This document shows positions 7,299 through 15,495 of a stretch of DNA of 33,483 bases, piece by piece. Position numbers and translations under genes: made by a program. A model generated the notes under the pieces. It ran no database searches. It saw only the letters and a program-made list of their open reading frames with translations, and was not told the DNA's origin. Each line of letters starts with the position of its first letter. Position 1 is the stretch's first letter. The stretch is from Desulfobulbaceae bacterium (GTDB lineage Bacteria; Desulfobacterota; Desulfobulbia; Desulfobulbales; Desulfocapsaceae), in NCBI GenBank assembly GCA_008933635.1, contig WBUQ01000037.1, positions 1 to 33,483 on the forward strand, read 5' to 3'.

Positions 7299-7378
7299 CC
7301 GGTAGAGGTACTCCTGCAACAAAGATTGTTCTGTGGAGCGGCCTCCCCTCCGGGCTGCCGCTCCTTCCACGTATTTCA

Positions 7379-7409
7379 GGCTACCCTTTTCCCGGTGAAA
7401 AGGCGAGCC
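7379..7409 (-). terminator. Hairpin between peroxidase and OsmC-like gene
   Basis: CCTTTTC (7385-7391) pairs with GAAAAGG (7397-7403), loop CCGGT, flanked by GGCT/AGCC arms (7379-7382 and 7406-7409). It lies 45-75 bases after the peroxidase stop on the minus strand. No T tract follows, so termination would be weak or partial. Confidence 0.4.
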
Positions 7410-7453
7410 TTCTCCGCCAGTCGTCCCTGACGATGCCGGGTCGCATCAGGCCT

Positions 7454-8539
7454 TCAATCGCCCTGTGCCGCGGTCTGGGGAGCGACGGTGTCCGTCTGGT
7501 CGGTGAGGGTCAGGAGAAACTGCACGACGGCGTCAACCTGGTCCTCGGTCATCCCGAGATTGCCGATGGCGTTGGTGACATTCTCCGCGACATCGGGTGT
7601 CAGGCCCATGGAATCCCTTGCATTCTTGAAATTGACCACGTCCCTCAGGGTGGGGAAGTAGCCGTTATGCCCATAGGGGGCGGTCTTCTCGACGTTGCGG
7701 AGGGTCGGGATCTTGAACTTGCCTTCCTGGGCTTTTTCCCCGACGACCGCACCCAGTCCGAGGTCATGTTCGTCCCCGGTAACCAGGGGATTTTCGGGGA
7801 TACCGATGTTGGCGTACCCGAAACTGGTGAACAACGGCCCGTCACCTCTCGATCTCCCCATGAAATGGCAGGAACTGCAATGCATCTTGAACAGGCCCTG
7901 GCCGTATTCCTCAACCGGAGTCAGCGACCTGCGGTCGAAGCGTGAATTGAATTTCAGCACTTCGGGGGAACGTTCATAGGCGGCGATGGCCCTGGCGAAG
8001 AGGTTGTATGCCTCGTCTTCCTGGTCGAATGAGTCGAAATCATAGACAATTTTAAATTCCTCGGCGTAATTGCCTTCGATGACCTCAACGATTGCCGCTA
8101 CGTCCGGCATGTTCATTTCCACCGGGTTGAGCGGCGGTCCCTGCGCCTGCTCCGCCAGCGGATCTCCCAGCAGCGAGCCGTCGGCCCGGCTGTCCCAGAA
8201 CAGACCGCCGAAGTATTCGCCGGTTCTTTTCGTTTTGTAGCGTGCCGGACTGTAGCCGGCATATGCCGCAGTAGGGGCATTGCGTCCTCCCTTCTGGACC
8301 CCGTCGGCGCCAGTGGAAACGAACGAATTGTAAGGATCGGCGGCGTTTTCCGGATCGGCGAAACCGGTCGCTTCGTCGTGGCAGCTCTGGCACGACTGTG
8401 TCTGGTTGAACGAAAATTCGACATCCATGTACATCGCCTTGCCGAGTTGTTCCTCCGGTGTCAGGTCGACTGCCATCGAGGTGTTTGCAAGACAGCCGAG
8501 GGTTACAGCCAAAGCGCAAGCCAGTATTCGTTTCTTCAT
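7454..8539 (-). CDS. Di-haem cytochrome c peroxidase (MauG/CCP family)
   Basis: A 361-residue periplasmic enzyme that would reduce hydrogen peroxide with electrons from c-type cytochromes. A signal peptide covers about 1-23 (KKRILACALAVTLGCLANTS). Two c-haem motifs are present: CQSCH at 50-54 and CSSCH at 221-225. Between them are FWDSRADGSL (about 114-123) and PPLNPVEMNM (about 135-144), typical of the family, and near the end KIPTLRNVEKTAPYGHNGYF (about 276-295). The length fits bacterial CCPs. The ATG at 8539 has GGAGG upstream. The family also holds MauG-like oxidases; the NPVEM block fits peroxidases. No partner cytochrome is encoded nearby. Confidence 0.92.
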   Translation of the reverse strand: MKKRILACALAVTLGCLANTSMAVDLTPEEQLGKAMYMDVEFSFNQTQSCQSCHDEATGFADPENAADPYNSFVSTGADGVQKGGRNAPTAAYAGYSPARYKTKRTGEYFGGLFWDSRADGSLLGDPLAEQAQGPPLNPVEMNMPDVAAIVEVIEGNYAEEFKIVYDFDSFDQEDEAYNLFARAIAAYERSPEVLKFNSRFDRRSLTPVEEYGQGLFKMHCSSCHFMGRSRGDGPLFTSFGYANIGIPENPLVTGDEHDLGLGAVVGEKAQEGKFKIPTLRNVEKTAPYGHNGYFPTLRDVVNFKNARDSMGLTPDVAENVTNAIGNLGMTEDQVDAVVQFLLTLTDQTDTVAPQTAAQGD

Positions 8540-8925
8540 TGTGCCGCCTCCGTTGAAATGGGTTCTGAAGTGCCCGGGAATCATGACATTTTCCGCACGC
8601 AATTACCCATGCGGATTCATCACCCATCCGACAGAAGGACGGAGGATGTGTTCCCGATACGGGTGATGGCGTGCAGGTCTCAGATATGCAACGCTTGAGG
8701 CGGGGTGAGGTTACGGATTATTTGTGATAGGATGGAGGGGGCCGGCAAGCCCATGTCGCAGCCGGCCGTGATGGGGCGGAGGTCCCGCCCGGATGCTGCA
8801 CGGGCGGGATGCCTTCAATCGTCAGTCGGTCGGTAAGGCGGTCTGTTCCGCGAGGCCATTCCTGACACAGTGAATGCGCATGAACCGGAGACGGGAGGCC
8901 CGGGGAGGGGCGTTCGAATTTCTCC
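8540..8925. other. Intergenic region before the peroxidase gene
   Basis: 386 bases without a convincing gene. It must hold the peroxidase promoter, but no clear -35/-10 pair was found on the minus strand. The only clear structure is the hairpin at 8783-8809. Confidence 0.6.
8783..8809 (-). terminator. Perfect 9-bp hairpin after the second hybrid kinase
   Basis: TCCCGCCCG (8783-8791) pairs perfectly with CGGGCGGGA (8801-8809) around a 9-base loop, about 117 bases downstream of the kinase stop on the minus strand. No T tract follows. Confidence 0.45.
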
Positions 8926-11568
8926 TCACTCCGCTTTGCGGTCGAGGATGTCCCGCAGTTTCCGCAGCAGTTCGGTGGGAGTGGCCGGTTTGGGCAGGAA
9001 GTCGAAATGCTCCTCGAGCAGGCCCTGGCGGCGGATGATGTCGGTGGTGTAGCCGCTGGTGAACAGGGCCTTGATATCCGGTCGCAGACGGCGGATTTCC
9101 TCGTACACTTCCCGGCCGTTCTTTTTCGGCATGATCACGTCGAGAAACAGGCAGTCGATCTGTCCGCCGAAGGCCCGGTACTGGTGCAGGCCGTCCTCGC
9201 CGTCCCCGGCCTCGATGACCCGGTAGCCGAACTGCTCCAGTACGCCCCGTTCGAGGTGGCGGAGAACCGCATCGTCCTCTATCAGCAAGATCGTTTCGTT
9301 GCCTCCCCTGGGGGGAGCGGAGGCGCCCAGATCCTCTTCCCTGATCGCCGTGGTTGTCGGCAGGTAGATCCTGAAGGTCGTCCCCCTGCAGATTTCGCTG
9401 TAGACGTTGATCTCGCCGTTGTGCTGTTTGACGATGCCGTGGAGAATCGACAGCCCCAGGCCGGTGCCCTTGCCGGATGCCTTGGTGGTGAAGAACGGTT
9501 CGAAGATCCGCATCCTGGTGGCCTCATCCATGCCGCAACCGGTATCGGAAACGGCTATCTCCACATAGCGCCCAGGCGGCAGGGAGGCAAGCGACGGAAT
9601 TTCACCGCCTGCCAGGTTGACCGCGCGGGTGCCGATGCTGAGGATGCCACCTTCCTGCATGGCGTCCCTGGCATTGGTGGCGAGATTCATCAGCACCTGT
9701 TCGATCTGGCCCCGGTCGGCGATCAGCACGAGATCCTCATCGGCCAGTTCGGTTCTCAGCTCGATGTCTTCGCCAATGATCCGGGATAGGAATGTCTTGA
9801 ATTGCCTGATGCAGTCGTTGATATCGAACGCTCTCGCCTCCATCTCCTGCTTGCGGCTGAAGGCGAGGAGACTCTTGGTCAGGGCCGCCGCCCGCTGCGA
9901 CGACCGCAGGATCTCGTCGACATAGGCCCGGTTGGCGCTGTCCCGGTCGATCTGCATCTGCAGGAGGTTGGCATAGCCAATGATCGCCGTCAGGATATTA
10001 TTGAAATCATGGGCTATGCCTCCGGTGAGGATGCCCATTGCCTCGATTTTCTGGGTCTGCCGCAGTTGCGCCTCGAGCTTTCTCCTCTCGGTAACATCCT
10101 CTAACGTGCCGTCAATCCAGTCGATGTTGCCGGAGCCGTCATGGTGGGCCTTGGCGTTGGCGGCAACCCAGATTTCAGTCCCGTCTTTTCTCTGCATCAG
10201 GATTTCCCGTTTGGTGAGATGGCCGCTGCGGCGGAGTTCTTCCAGTTGCGGGCTCCGGTCCCGGGCATCCGGATAGAGGGCGGAGATGGAGGAGGCCATC
10301 ATCTCCGCCATCGAATGATAACCGAACATCGCCACCATGGCCGGGTTGACCTGGATGAACCCGCCCGCATCGTCAGGCGCGCAGCGGTAGACCCCAAGCG
10401 TCAGGTTGTCGACCAGCGTGTGGTATCGCTGTTCGCTGGAGCGCAGTGCGGCCTCGGCGATGCTTCGCCTGCGGATATTGATCAGCAGGACGACCACCGT
10501 GATGAACATGGCGGCAAAGCCGATGCTGATCCCCCAGATCAGCTTCTTGTTGACCGTATAGAATGAGGGCGGATGGTTCACGATGTCGCTGCCCGGCGGG
10601 AGACTCTCCGGCCGGATGGCGAACCGCTGCATCTGTTCGAAGTCGAAGCGCAGACGGTTCGGACTCTGCATGACGACCGGGATGGATCCGGCAGGTTCTC
10701 CCGCCAGGATCCGCCGGGCAATCCTGCCGGCGGTCTGTCCCTGGGCGTAGCCGCTGGTCAGCATGCCGCCGACGATGCCGTAGCCGAGGTGGAAGTCCCA
10801 CAGGCCATAGATTGGCACCCGGCTCCCGGACGACATCGCACCCGGCACTTCAAAGAAATCGACATAGCTGCCGGTCAGGTCCTGCTGGTAAACGGTGAGC
10901 AGGACGAGGCTGCCGGCGCTGAGTGAGGCGACCCGTTCGATCAGGTCCCGGACCGGCAGATCCGGCAGGATGTCGATGTCGACCCGGTCGCGGTAGCGGG
11001 GGAGCAGGTCGGAGAGCTTGTTCTCGACGATGCGCCCGGTGGTCGTGTGGTCGATGACGACATGGATGGTTCTGGTATCGGGATGGAGACTGAGCATCAG
11101 GTCGATGGTGGCGGCGATGTCGGCGTCTTCATTGACACCGGTATATCCCCGGCGGCCGGCGATTTTGCCTGGGTCGAACCAGTTGATGCCGCAGAAGACC
11201 ACCGGGACCGCACCGAAGATGTCATCGCGGAAGAGGAGGAGAAAATCGAAGGCGTCGTTGTCGGTGGCGATGATCAGGTCAAAAGGGGTTTTCCTGTATT
11301 TGGTCGAATAGAGGGTGCGGAGGGTGGCGGAATAAATCGGGCCGTGAATCCATTTGGTACCCATGAACTCGATGAAGAAGCTGCATGACTTTCTGTCGGG
11401 ATCGATGCTTTCCAGAATTCCCAGCAGCTGTTCATCGGTCCATTTGTACCCCTGGTGATAGGAGTTGAGGATGAGGATATTCTTTTTGTCCGCGGACGCT
11501 GCGGTCCCGGCCCAGAGCAGGACGAGCGCGAAGGGGAGAACCAGCAGGAAAGGGCGGAGGCTGCGCAC
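8926..11568 (-). CDS. Hybrid sensor kinase with ABC_sub_bind-type periplasmic domain
   Basis: An 880-residue protein. A signal peptide (about 1-26) precedes a periplasmic domain (about 28-325) of the ABC substrate-binding type seen with ILILNSYHQGYKWTDEQ, LIIATDNDAFDF and PVVFCGIN; this differs from the SBP_bac_3 fold of the first kinase. A membrane helix is at about 344-365, a PAS domain at about 378-495, HisKA with His520 (GGIAHDFNN), HATPase_c (NLATNARDAM, SDTGCGM, GKGTGLGL) and a receiver with Asp810 (FLDVIMPKKNG). The start is GTG at 11568 with only a weak ribosome site, but a strong promoter lies 50 bases upstream. It should sense a small ligand and pass phosphate to its own receiver. 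The solute-binding gene at 11697-12473 is just upstream and may be functionally linked. Confidence 0.92.
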   Translation of the reverse strand: MRSLRPFLLVLPFALVLLWAGTAASADKKNILILNSYHQGYKWTDEQLLGILESIDPDRKSCSFFIEFMGTKWIHGPIYSATLRTLYSTKYRKTPFDLIIATDNDAFDFLLLFRDDIFGAVPVVFCGINWFDPGKIAGRRGYTGVNEDADIAATIDLMLSLHPDTRTIHVVIDHTTTGRIVENKLSDLLPRYRDRVDIDILPDLPVRDLIERVASLSAGSLVLLTVYQQDLTGSYVDFFEVPGAMSSGSRVPIYGLWDFHLGYGIVGGMLTSGYAQGQTAGRIARRILAGEPAGSIPVVMQSPNRLRFDFEQMQRFAIRPESLPPGSDIVNHPPSFYTVNKKLIWGISIGFAAMFITVVVLLINIRRRSIAEAALRSSEQRYHTLVDNLTLGVYRCAPDDAGGFIQVNPAMVAMFGYHSMAEMMASSISALYPDARDRSPQLEELRRSGHLTKREILMQRKDGTEIWVAANAKAHHDGSGNIDWIDGTLEDVTERRKLEAQLRQTQKIEAMGILTGGIAHDFNNILTAIIGYANLLQMQIDRDSANRAYVDEILRSSQRAAALTKSLLAFSRKQEMEARAFDINDCIRQFKTFLSRIIGEDIELRTELADEDLVLIADRGQIEQVLMNLATNARDAMQEGGILSIGTRAVNLAGGEIPSLASLPPGRYVEIAVSDTGCGMDEATRMRIFEPFFTTKASGKGTGLGLSILHGIVKQHNGEINVYSEICRGTTFRIYLPTTTAIREEDLGASAPPRGGNETILLIEDDAVLRHLERGVLEQFGYRVIEAGDGEDGLHQYRAFGGQIDCLFLDVIMPKKNGREVYEEIRRLRPDIKALFTSGYTTDIIRRQGLLEEHFDFLPKPATPTELLRKLRDILDRKAE

Positions 11569-11618
11569 GATTCATTCCACCGGGGCGAAGGAGGTGTGTG
11601 GGACGAAGGCTCTTCTTC

Positions 11619-11646
11619 ATTGTACTGCCATGGCGCTGCTTGTCAA
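11619..11646 (-). promoter_or_regulatory. Sigma-70-type promoter for the second hybrid kinase
   Basis: On the minus strand TTGACA (11646-11641) and TACAAT (11624-11619) are spaced by 16 bases. The -35 is perfect and the -10 has one mismatch. The GTG start lies about 50 bases downstream. Confidence 0.65.
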
Positions 11647-11696
11647 ATGGGGCTTCCTGAAGGCGATCGGCCCGGGTCGGAGATCCTGTCTCCCGC

Positions 11697-12473
11697 CTAC
11701 TCCCGCTCGAGCAGGTATTTCCCGCGGATCTTCTCGAATCGTCCCTTCCTCTTCGCCACTTCATAGGCATTCTGGAGTGTTGTCAGCAGTTTCGGAGAAA
11801 CGGATTGCTTCGACAGGCCGAAATAGACCCAGTCCTGGTTGACGATGAAGGGATGTACGGCGAAATCCCGGTACAGGGGGTTGGTGCGGATCTGGTGCAT
11901 GACGTTGTAGCCATAGCCGAGAAAACCGCTGAGCCGGGCGAGGGAAAGCTTCCGGGCGCTGAAATTGACGTTGCCGGCCTCCTCCAGCCTGCTGCTGAAA
12001 TCCGGGTCAAGGCGCCGCTTCCGTTCGAATGCGTCGCCGTAGAGCTTGCCGCGGTCGATTCCGACCGGCTTCGGGAGCTTCTTGAAGTCCTCGAGGGAGG
12101 CGACGGCCAGCGGCGTGTCGGCCCTGGTCACCAGCAACACCGTCTCGTCGAGCTGCGGACCGATGAACGAAACGAACTCCCGCCTTTCCTCGGTGATGGA
12201 CATGTTCGGCATCAGGTCGATAGCACCTGTTTTCAGGGACTGGATAGCGCGGGAGAAGGGGAGCGGGACATAGACGGGGGTGCAGGCTGTTTCTGCGAGC
12301 AGCGCCTCGGTCAGTTCGATGCTCAGCCCGCTCCACGTCCCGGAGCTGTCCCGGATGTAGAAGGGCGCGTAGGAGTTGTCCTCCGGCACCCTGACCCGCA
12401 GTTCACATGCGGTCGCGATCCGGGAGAGCGTCAGGATGGTCAGAAGGATCGCGAGCAGGGGGGCCTTGTTCAT
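11697..12473 (-). CDS. SBP_bac_3-type solute-binding protein
   Basis: A 258-residue periplasmic binding protein of the amino-acid type. A signal peptide covers about 1-22 (PLLAILLTILTLSRIATAC). The fold opens with LRVRVPEDNSYAPFYI and GLSIELTEALLAE, followed by LKTGAIDLMPNMSITEERRE (the ligand-clamp region) and a second lobe with FLGYGYNVMHQIR. The length is normal. The ATG at 12473 gives a proper signal peptide; an earlier ATG at 12518 adds 15 residues with no ribosome site. No permease or ATPase gene is nearby, so it may feed a sensor rather than a transporter. The kinase downstream has its own promoter. Confidence 0.88.
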   Translation of the reverse strand: MNKAPLLAILLTILTLSRIATACELRVRVPEDNSYAPFYIRDSSGTWSGLSIELTEALLAETACTPVYVPLPFSRAIQSLKTGAIDLMPNMSITEERREFVSFIGPQLDETVLLVTRADTPLAVASLEDFKKLPKPVGIDRGKLYGDAFERKRRLDPDFSSRLEEAGNVNFSARKLSLARLSGFLGYGYNVMHQIRTNPLYRDFAVHPFIVNQDWVYFGLSKQSVSPKLLTTLQNAYEVAKRKGRFEKIRGKYLLERE

Positions 12474-12659
12474 CAACGGAGATGTCCCGGCGAGGGTGCC
12501 GCTGTCGTCTGGTATCATAGCGGTGTCTGCTGCAAGCGGTGTTGAAGCTGAGAAAATTGCTCCCGTGAACCTCCGTCCTGTTGTTCGCCTGTCCGCCCAG
12601 GCAACGATGCCCTCATCCCCTCCCCGGTCACGGGATCAGGCCCGGACCCGAACGACAGG

Positions 12660-13103
12660 TCAGTGCCAGTCGAAATGGGCCCGGATGTTCCTGGCCACGA
12701 TATTGATCGGCAGGCTGGCGGCCCTGGGAAAGTGAGCGACGTTCGGTATCGCCGGGCTGATCGGGTGGATGCCGACCACTGCGGTGCTGACGAAGTCCCA
12801 GCCTGCAGCGAGAAAGGTGTCGATATAGGTCTGAGCGTCCGGGAAGGGGATCGGGAAGAGGGGATTCGGGTCGGGAAGCAGGCTGAAGATGACATTCGGG
12901 CAGTTGCGTTTCTGCACTTCCACGAGGAAATCCTTCGGTGTCGTCTTCGATTCCTGCAGGGTGGAAACCCGGGCATAGATTCTGATCGTGCGGCCGTCGA
13001 GCAACTGGATGTCGCGTTCGTTGCGGTTAAAGCAGCCGGTCAGGCTGCGGAGCAGGGACGACTTGCGAGTCCCCGGTTCGCCGATGAGCAGGTAGGCGTT
13101 CAA
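12660..13103 (-). CDS. Small protein with atypical P-loop, function unknown
   Basis: A 147-residue protein beginning NAYLLIGEPGTRKSSLLRSL. Residues 8-15 look like a Walker A loop (GEPGTRKS), but the glycine normally before the lysine is Arg13. A hydrophobic strand at about 69-76 (PNVIFSLLP) could take the Walker B position, though no acidic pair follows, so NTP hydrolysis is uncertain. The start is TTG at 13103 with a strong AAGGAG six bases upstream; no ATG competes. It lies 41 bases after the vWA-like gene and is the last gene of a three-gene cassette. Not recognised as a named family; it could be a nucleotide-binding partner of the vWA protein. Confidence 0.7.
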   Translation of the reverse strand: MNAYLLIGEPGTRKSSLLRSLTGCFNRNERDIQLLDGRTIRIYARVSTLQESKTTPKDFLVEVQKRNCPNVIFSLLPDPNPLFPIPFPDAQTYIDTFLAAGWDFVSTAVVGIHPISPAIPNVAHFPRAASLPINIVARNIRAHFDWH

Positions 13104-13144
13104 GAAGGTCTCCTTCGCTGGTGAGGCAGCATGGGCAGCCGGCC

Positions 13145-13846
13145 CTATTTTCTCCCCGCCGGATCAAGCCGGAGGATGCATTTCCGGAACAGGTGGTTGC
13201 CGTGGACGGTGATGAGGTCGCCGGATTGCTTTTTCAGGGCGCCGAGATCGCCCGCGACCACCGGTCCGATCAGCTTCATGTATTCGTACAGGGTCCGCAG
13301 GTTTTCCGAGTGGAAGGAAACGTGCAGTCCGTTGGCCCACATCGACGCCTTGTCGAACTGGCTGCTGATATGGGATGACACCAGATTGTACTCGTCGGCG
13401 TTGTCGAAGATGAAGACTGTCACGCCCATCGCCTTCAGGCGCTGGGCCAGGGGGCGGATCTCGCTCTCGATGGACTTGCCCTTGCTCCGCTGCTTCTGGG
13501 TTGCGGCGAAGATGACCAGACCGTGCAACGGCCGCTGTTCCGCCTCCAGCAGAGCGTAACGGAAGATTTCCGGGAGGTCGAAATCGCAGGGAGAGCCTTT
13601 CACCGCATCGGCGAATTTCTGCAGTTCCTTGTGCTGCGCGCTCAGCCAGGGACTGGCCTGCACTCCGTCCTCCCTGTCCTGACGGGTATAGCAGACGAAC
13701 TGTTTGCTGACCTCCGTCCCCATCTCTTCAAAGGATCTGGTCAGAAACGGCGCGTAATCGCTGGTCAGCGACGACCAGAACGATTCGTTCATGTAGGTCG
13801 AGTCAACCGCGAGGATGATATTGAATTCTTTTGTGTTTTTTGTCAT
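13145..13846 (-). CDS. vWA-like protein with degenerate MIDAS
   Basis: A 233-residue cytoplasmic protein with the look of a von Willebrand A domain. The first strand FNIILAVDSTYMNE (8-21) would carry the metal site, but the usual D-x-S-x-S is D-S-T-Y-M here, so metal binding may be lost or altered. A helix (LPEIFRYALLEAE, 91-103) and the strand LHGLVIFAATQ (107-117) follow, then a long helix and GVTVFIFDNADEYNLV (141-156). No signal peptide. The ATG at 13846 places the first strand at the N-terminus. It lacks a ribosome site; a GTG at 13930 after AAAAAGG would add 28 non-domain-like residues and cannot be excluded. It lies between the hydrolase and P-loop genes, which suggests a shared task. 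Confidence 0.65.
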   Translation of the reverse strand: MTKNTKEFNIILAVDSTYMNESFWSSLTSDYAPFLTRSFEEMGTEVSKQFVCYTRQDREDGVQASPWLSAQHKELQKFADAVKGSPCDFDLPEIFRYALLEAEQRPLHGLVIFAATQKQRSKGKSIESEIRPLAQRLKAMGVTVFIFDNADEYNLVSSHISSQFDKASMWANGLHVSFHSENLRTLYEYMKLIGPVVAGDLGALKKQSGDLITVHGNHLFRKCILRLDPAGRK

Positions 13847-13992
13847 TTGCGACCATTTTTCAATTCGGGGGTCATGTCGCCGCGATGGCGGGGCGATTGG
13901 ACTGATCGACCAATATGTCGTTTTTTTCACCCTTTTTCAAGTGCTTCAATCGCAATGTGCCGATGCCGGGAACGGGCATACCCGGCAGCCGT

Positions 13993-14499
13993 TTACAGCA
14001 GTTTTTTGATATGGCGGGCGAGCAGCTTGAGATCCTTGTACTGGTGGTTGTCGCCGGGAATCTCGACGATCTCCACCGACTCGATGCCTGCGACCGCGTC
14101 GCGCAGGCTGGCGCAGGAGCCGACGATGTCATTGGCCTGCTGGATGAACAGGCGGTGACCGGTCAGACCGGCAACCAGCTGGCGCAGGTCGATGTCCTGT
14201 TCGCGGAAGGCGGTGACCGGGGTGCCGATCAGGACCATCTTCTGCGGGGCGATGATGCCCCGGCTGCAGGCCACCAGGCCGATCATCACCCCCAGCGATT
14301 TGGCGACCAGCAGGTCGATTTCGCATCCCCGCAGGCGCTCTACCTCGCCGTGGAAATTCAGGCACTGTTCGCCGCCACCGTCCCAGTGGCCGTAGTGCTG
14401 AACGGTCATGTTCCTGTCGTCCGCGGCGAATTCCTGCAGCAGGTTCGCCGCCCATTTCTCCGTTTTCTGGTTGATTCCCGGTAGGGCGAAAATGTTCAT
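13993..14499 (-). CDS. Small alpha/beta-hydrolase-fold protein
   Basis: A 168-residue protein with a compact alpha/beta-hydrolase layout. The first strand leads into MNIFALPGINQKTEKW. The nucleophile elbow is LLVAKSLGVMIG with Ser68. The acid is probably Asp124 (QQANDIVGS) and the base His152 (PGDNHQYKDL), in the right order and spacing for a Ser-Asp-His triad. There is no signal peptide, so it acts in the cytoplasm. Small esterases of the RdgB/PGAP1-like or YqiA type have this size. GAGGT precedes the ATG at 14499. It is the first gene of the cassette with the vWA and P-loop genes, 146 bases upstream of the vWA start. The substrate is unknown. Confidence 0.75.
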   Translation of the reverse strand: MNIFALPGINQKTEKWAANLLQEFAADDRNMTVQHYGHWDGGGEQCLNFHGEVERLRGCEIDLLVAKSLGVMIGLVACSRGIIAPQKMVLIGTPVTAFREQDIDLRQLVAGLTGHRLFIQQANDIVGSCASLRDAVAGIESVEIVEIPGDNHQYKDLKLLARHIKKLL

Positions 14500-14531
14500 G
14501 TTGACCTCGCGTGGCTGTTCTGGCGGTTAGC

Positions 14532-14561
14532 GGACCGGCCTGGAAGAACCTGGGCCGGTCC
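14532..14561 (-). terminator. Hairpin after the ybaK gene
   Basis: GGACCGGCC (14532-14540) pairs perfectly with GGCCGGTCC (14553-14561) around a 12-base loop, between the ybaK stop and the hydrolase start. No T tract, so it is a terminator candidate only. Confidence 0.45.
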
Positions 14562-14596
14562 GGTCTGTCATTGACCTTGCGGATATGACCGGTCCA

Positions 14597-15073
14597 TCAG
14601 TGATCCGGCTGGCAGATGGCGGCAGAACCGGCACCGGTAAGCTTCTTCAGGTCCGACGGGCTGAGTTCGATTTCCAGTCCCCGGCGGCCGGCACTGACGA
14701 ATATCGAGGCGAGAGGGTCCGCCGAGGCGTCGATGATGGTCCGCAGCCGCTTCTTCTGGCCCAGCGGGCTCACCCCGCCCAGGACATAGCCGGTTGTCCG
14801 CTCGACATCCGCCGCTGCGGCCATGGCACATTTCTTGACGCCTGCGGCCCTGGCGAACAGCTTCATGTTCAGCATCGACGACACCGGGATCACCGCCACC
14901 GCCAGTTCCCGGTCGTCGAGGCTGACAACCAGGGTCTTGAATACCTGCCCCGCCGGTACGCCGAGCTTCTCCGCGGCTTCCATGCCGTAGGAATCGGCGG
15001 CGGGGTCGTGCCGGTATTCATGGATCGTATAGCGGATTTTCGCCTTTTTGGCGGCGTTGATGGCCGGGGTCAT
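14597..15073 (-). CDS. ybaK: YbaK/EbsC-family Cys-tRNA deacylase
   Basis: A 158-residue protein of the YbaK family, which hydrolyses misacylated Cys-tRNA(Pro) and so corrects an error of prolyl-tRNA synthetase. The family signatures are visible: AINAAKKAKIRYTIHEYRHD at the start, the catalytic-lysine region GQVFKTLVV (about 42-50), LAVAVIPVSSMLNMK, and TGYVLGGVSPLGQKKRLRTI near 94-113. The ATG at 15073 gives the standard length; in-frame sequence upstream is not conserved-looking. No strong ribosome site. Transcribed away from the chemoreceptor. Confidence 0.92.
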   Translation of the reverse strand: MTPAINAAKKAKIRYTIHEYRHDPAADSYGMEAAEKLGVPAGQVFKTLVVSLDDRELAVAVIPVSSMLNMKLFARAAGVKKCAMAAAADVERTTGYVLGGVSPLGQKKRLRTIIDASADPLASIFVSAGRRGLEIELSPSDLKKLTGAGSAAICQPDH

Positions 15074-15495
15074 GGGTGCGGTGGTCCGTGGTTCGGGTGA
15101 AGCGAATTCGCGGCAGAACGCCTGCCAGCCTCTTTTCGGGCGTGAACGGGAATCGAGTGTTTCCGCATGCCTGTCCATCCGTTTCTTCTTCTTACACAAA
15201 GACGGGAGCGAATTCAACTGCGGTGGGCAGGAGGGCGAAGCGAAGGCAGCGCAACCTCTGCTGACAGGGCCTGGTTGCGGTTTTCCCGTTTCCTGTTATT
15301 CCAATGGCTTAATAATCCGGCTTGGCCGGCCGATACGAGCTGGGTGGGCGATTGCGGCCCGACAGGGGACAGGCCAAGAACGTCGAGGTTGCGTTGCAGG
15401 CCTCGATCATGGCGATTTTATTTCACTAATTCATCTCTGCCGGGTATATTGCCAATCGGACATCGGGGGGTATTCAACCTTTGACAGGAGTTGCC
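15074..15495. other. Divergent intergenic region, ybaK and chemoreceptor
   Basis: 422 bases with no supported gene. It should hold both promoters. A candidate for the chemoreceptor is at 15422-15450; none was clear for ybaK. No riboswitch-like fold was recognised. Confidence 0.6.
15422..15450 (+). promoter_or_regulatory. Possible chemoreceptor promoter
   Basis: TTCACT (15422-15427) and TATATT (15445-15450) with 17 bases between; the -35 matches 4 of 6 and the -10 matches 5 of 6. It ends 45 bases before the ATG at 15496. No sigma-28-type flagellar promoter was seen. Confidence 0.4.

Noticed and set aside
8501-8508. GGTTACAG, a third copy of the ECF -35 8-mer (minus strand)
   Set aside because: It lies inside the peroxidase signal-peptide codons and has no CGTT 15 bases downstream, so it is not a promoter of the same class.
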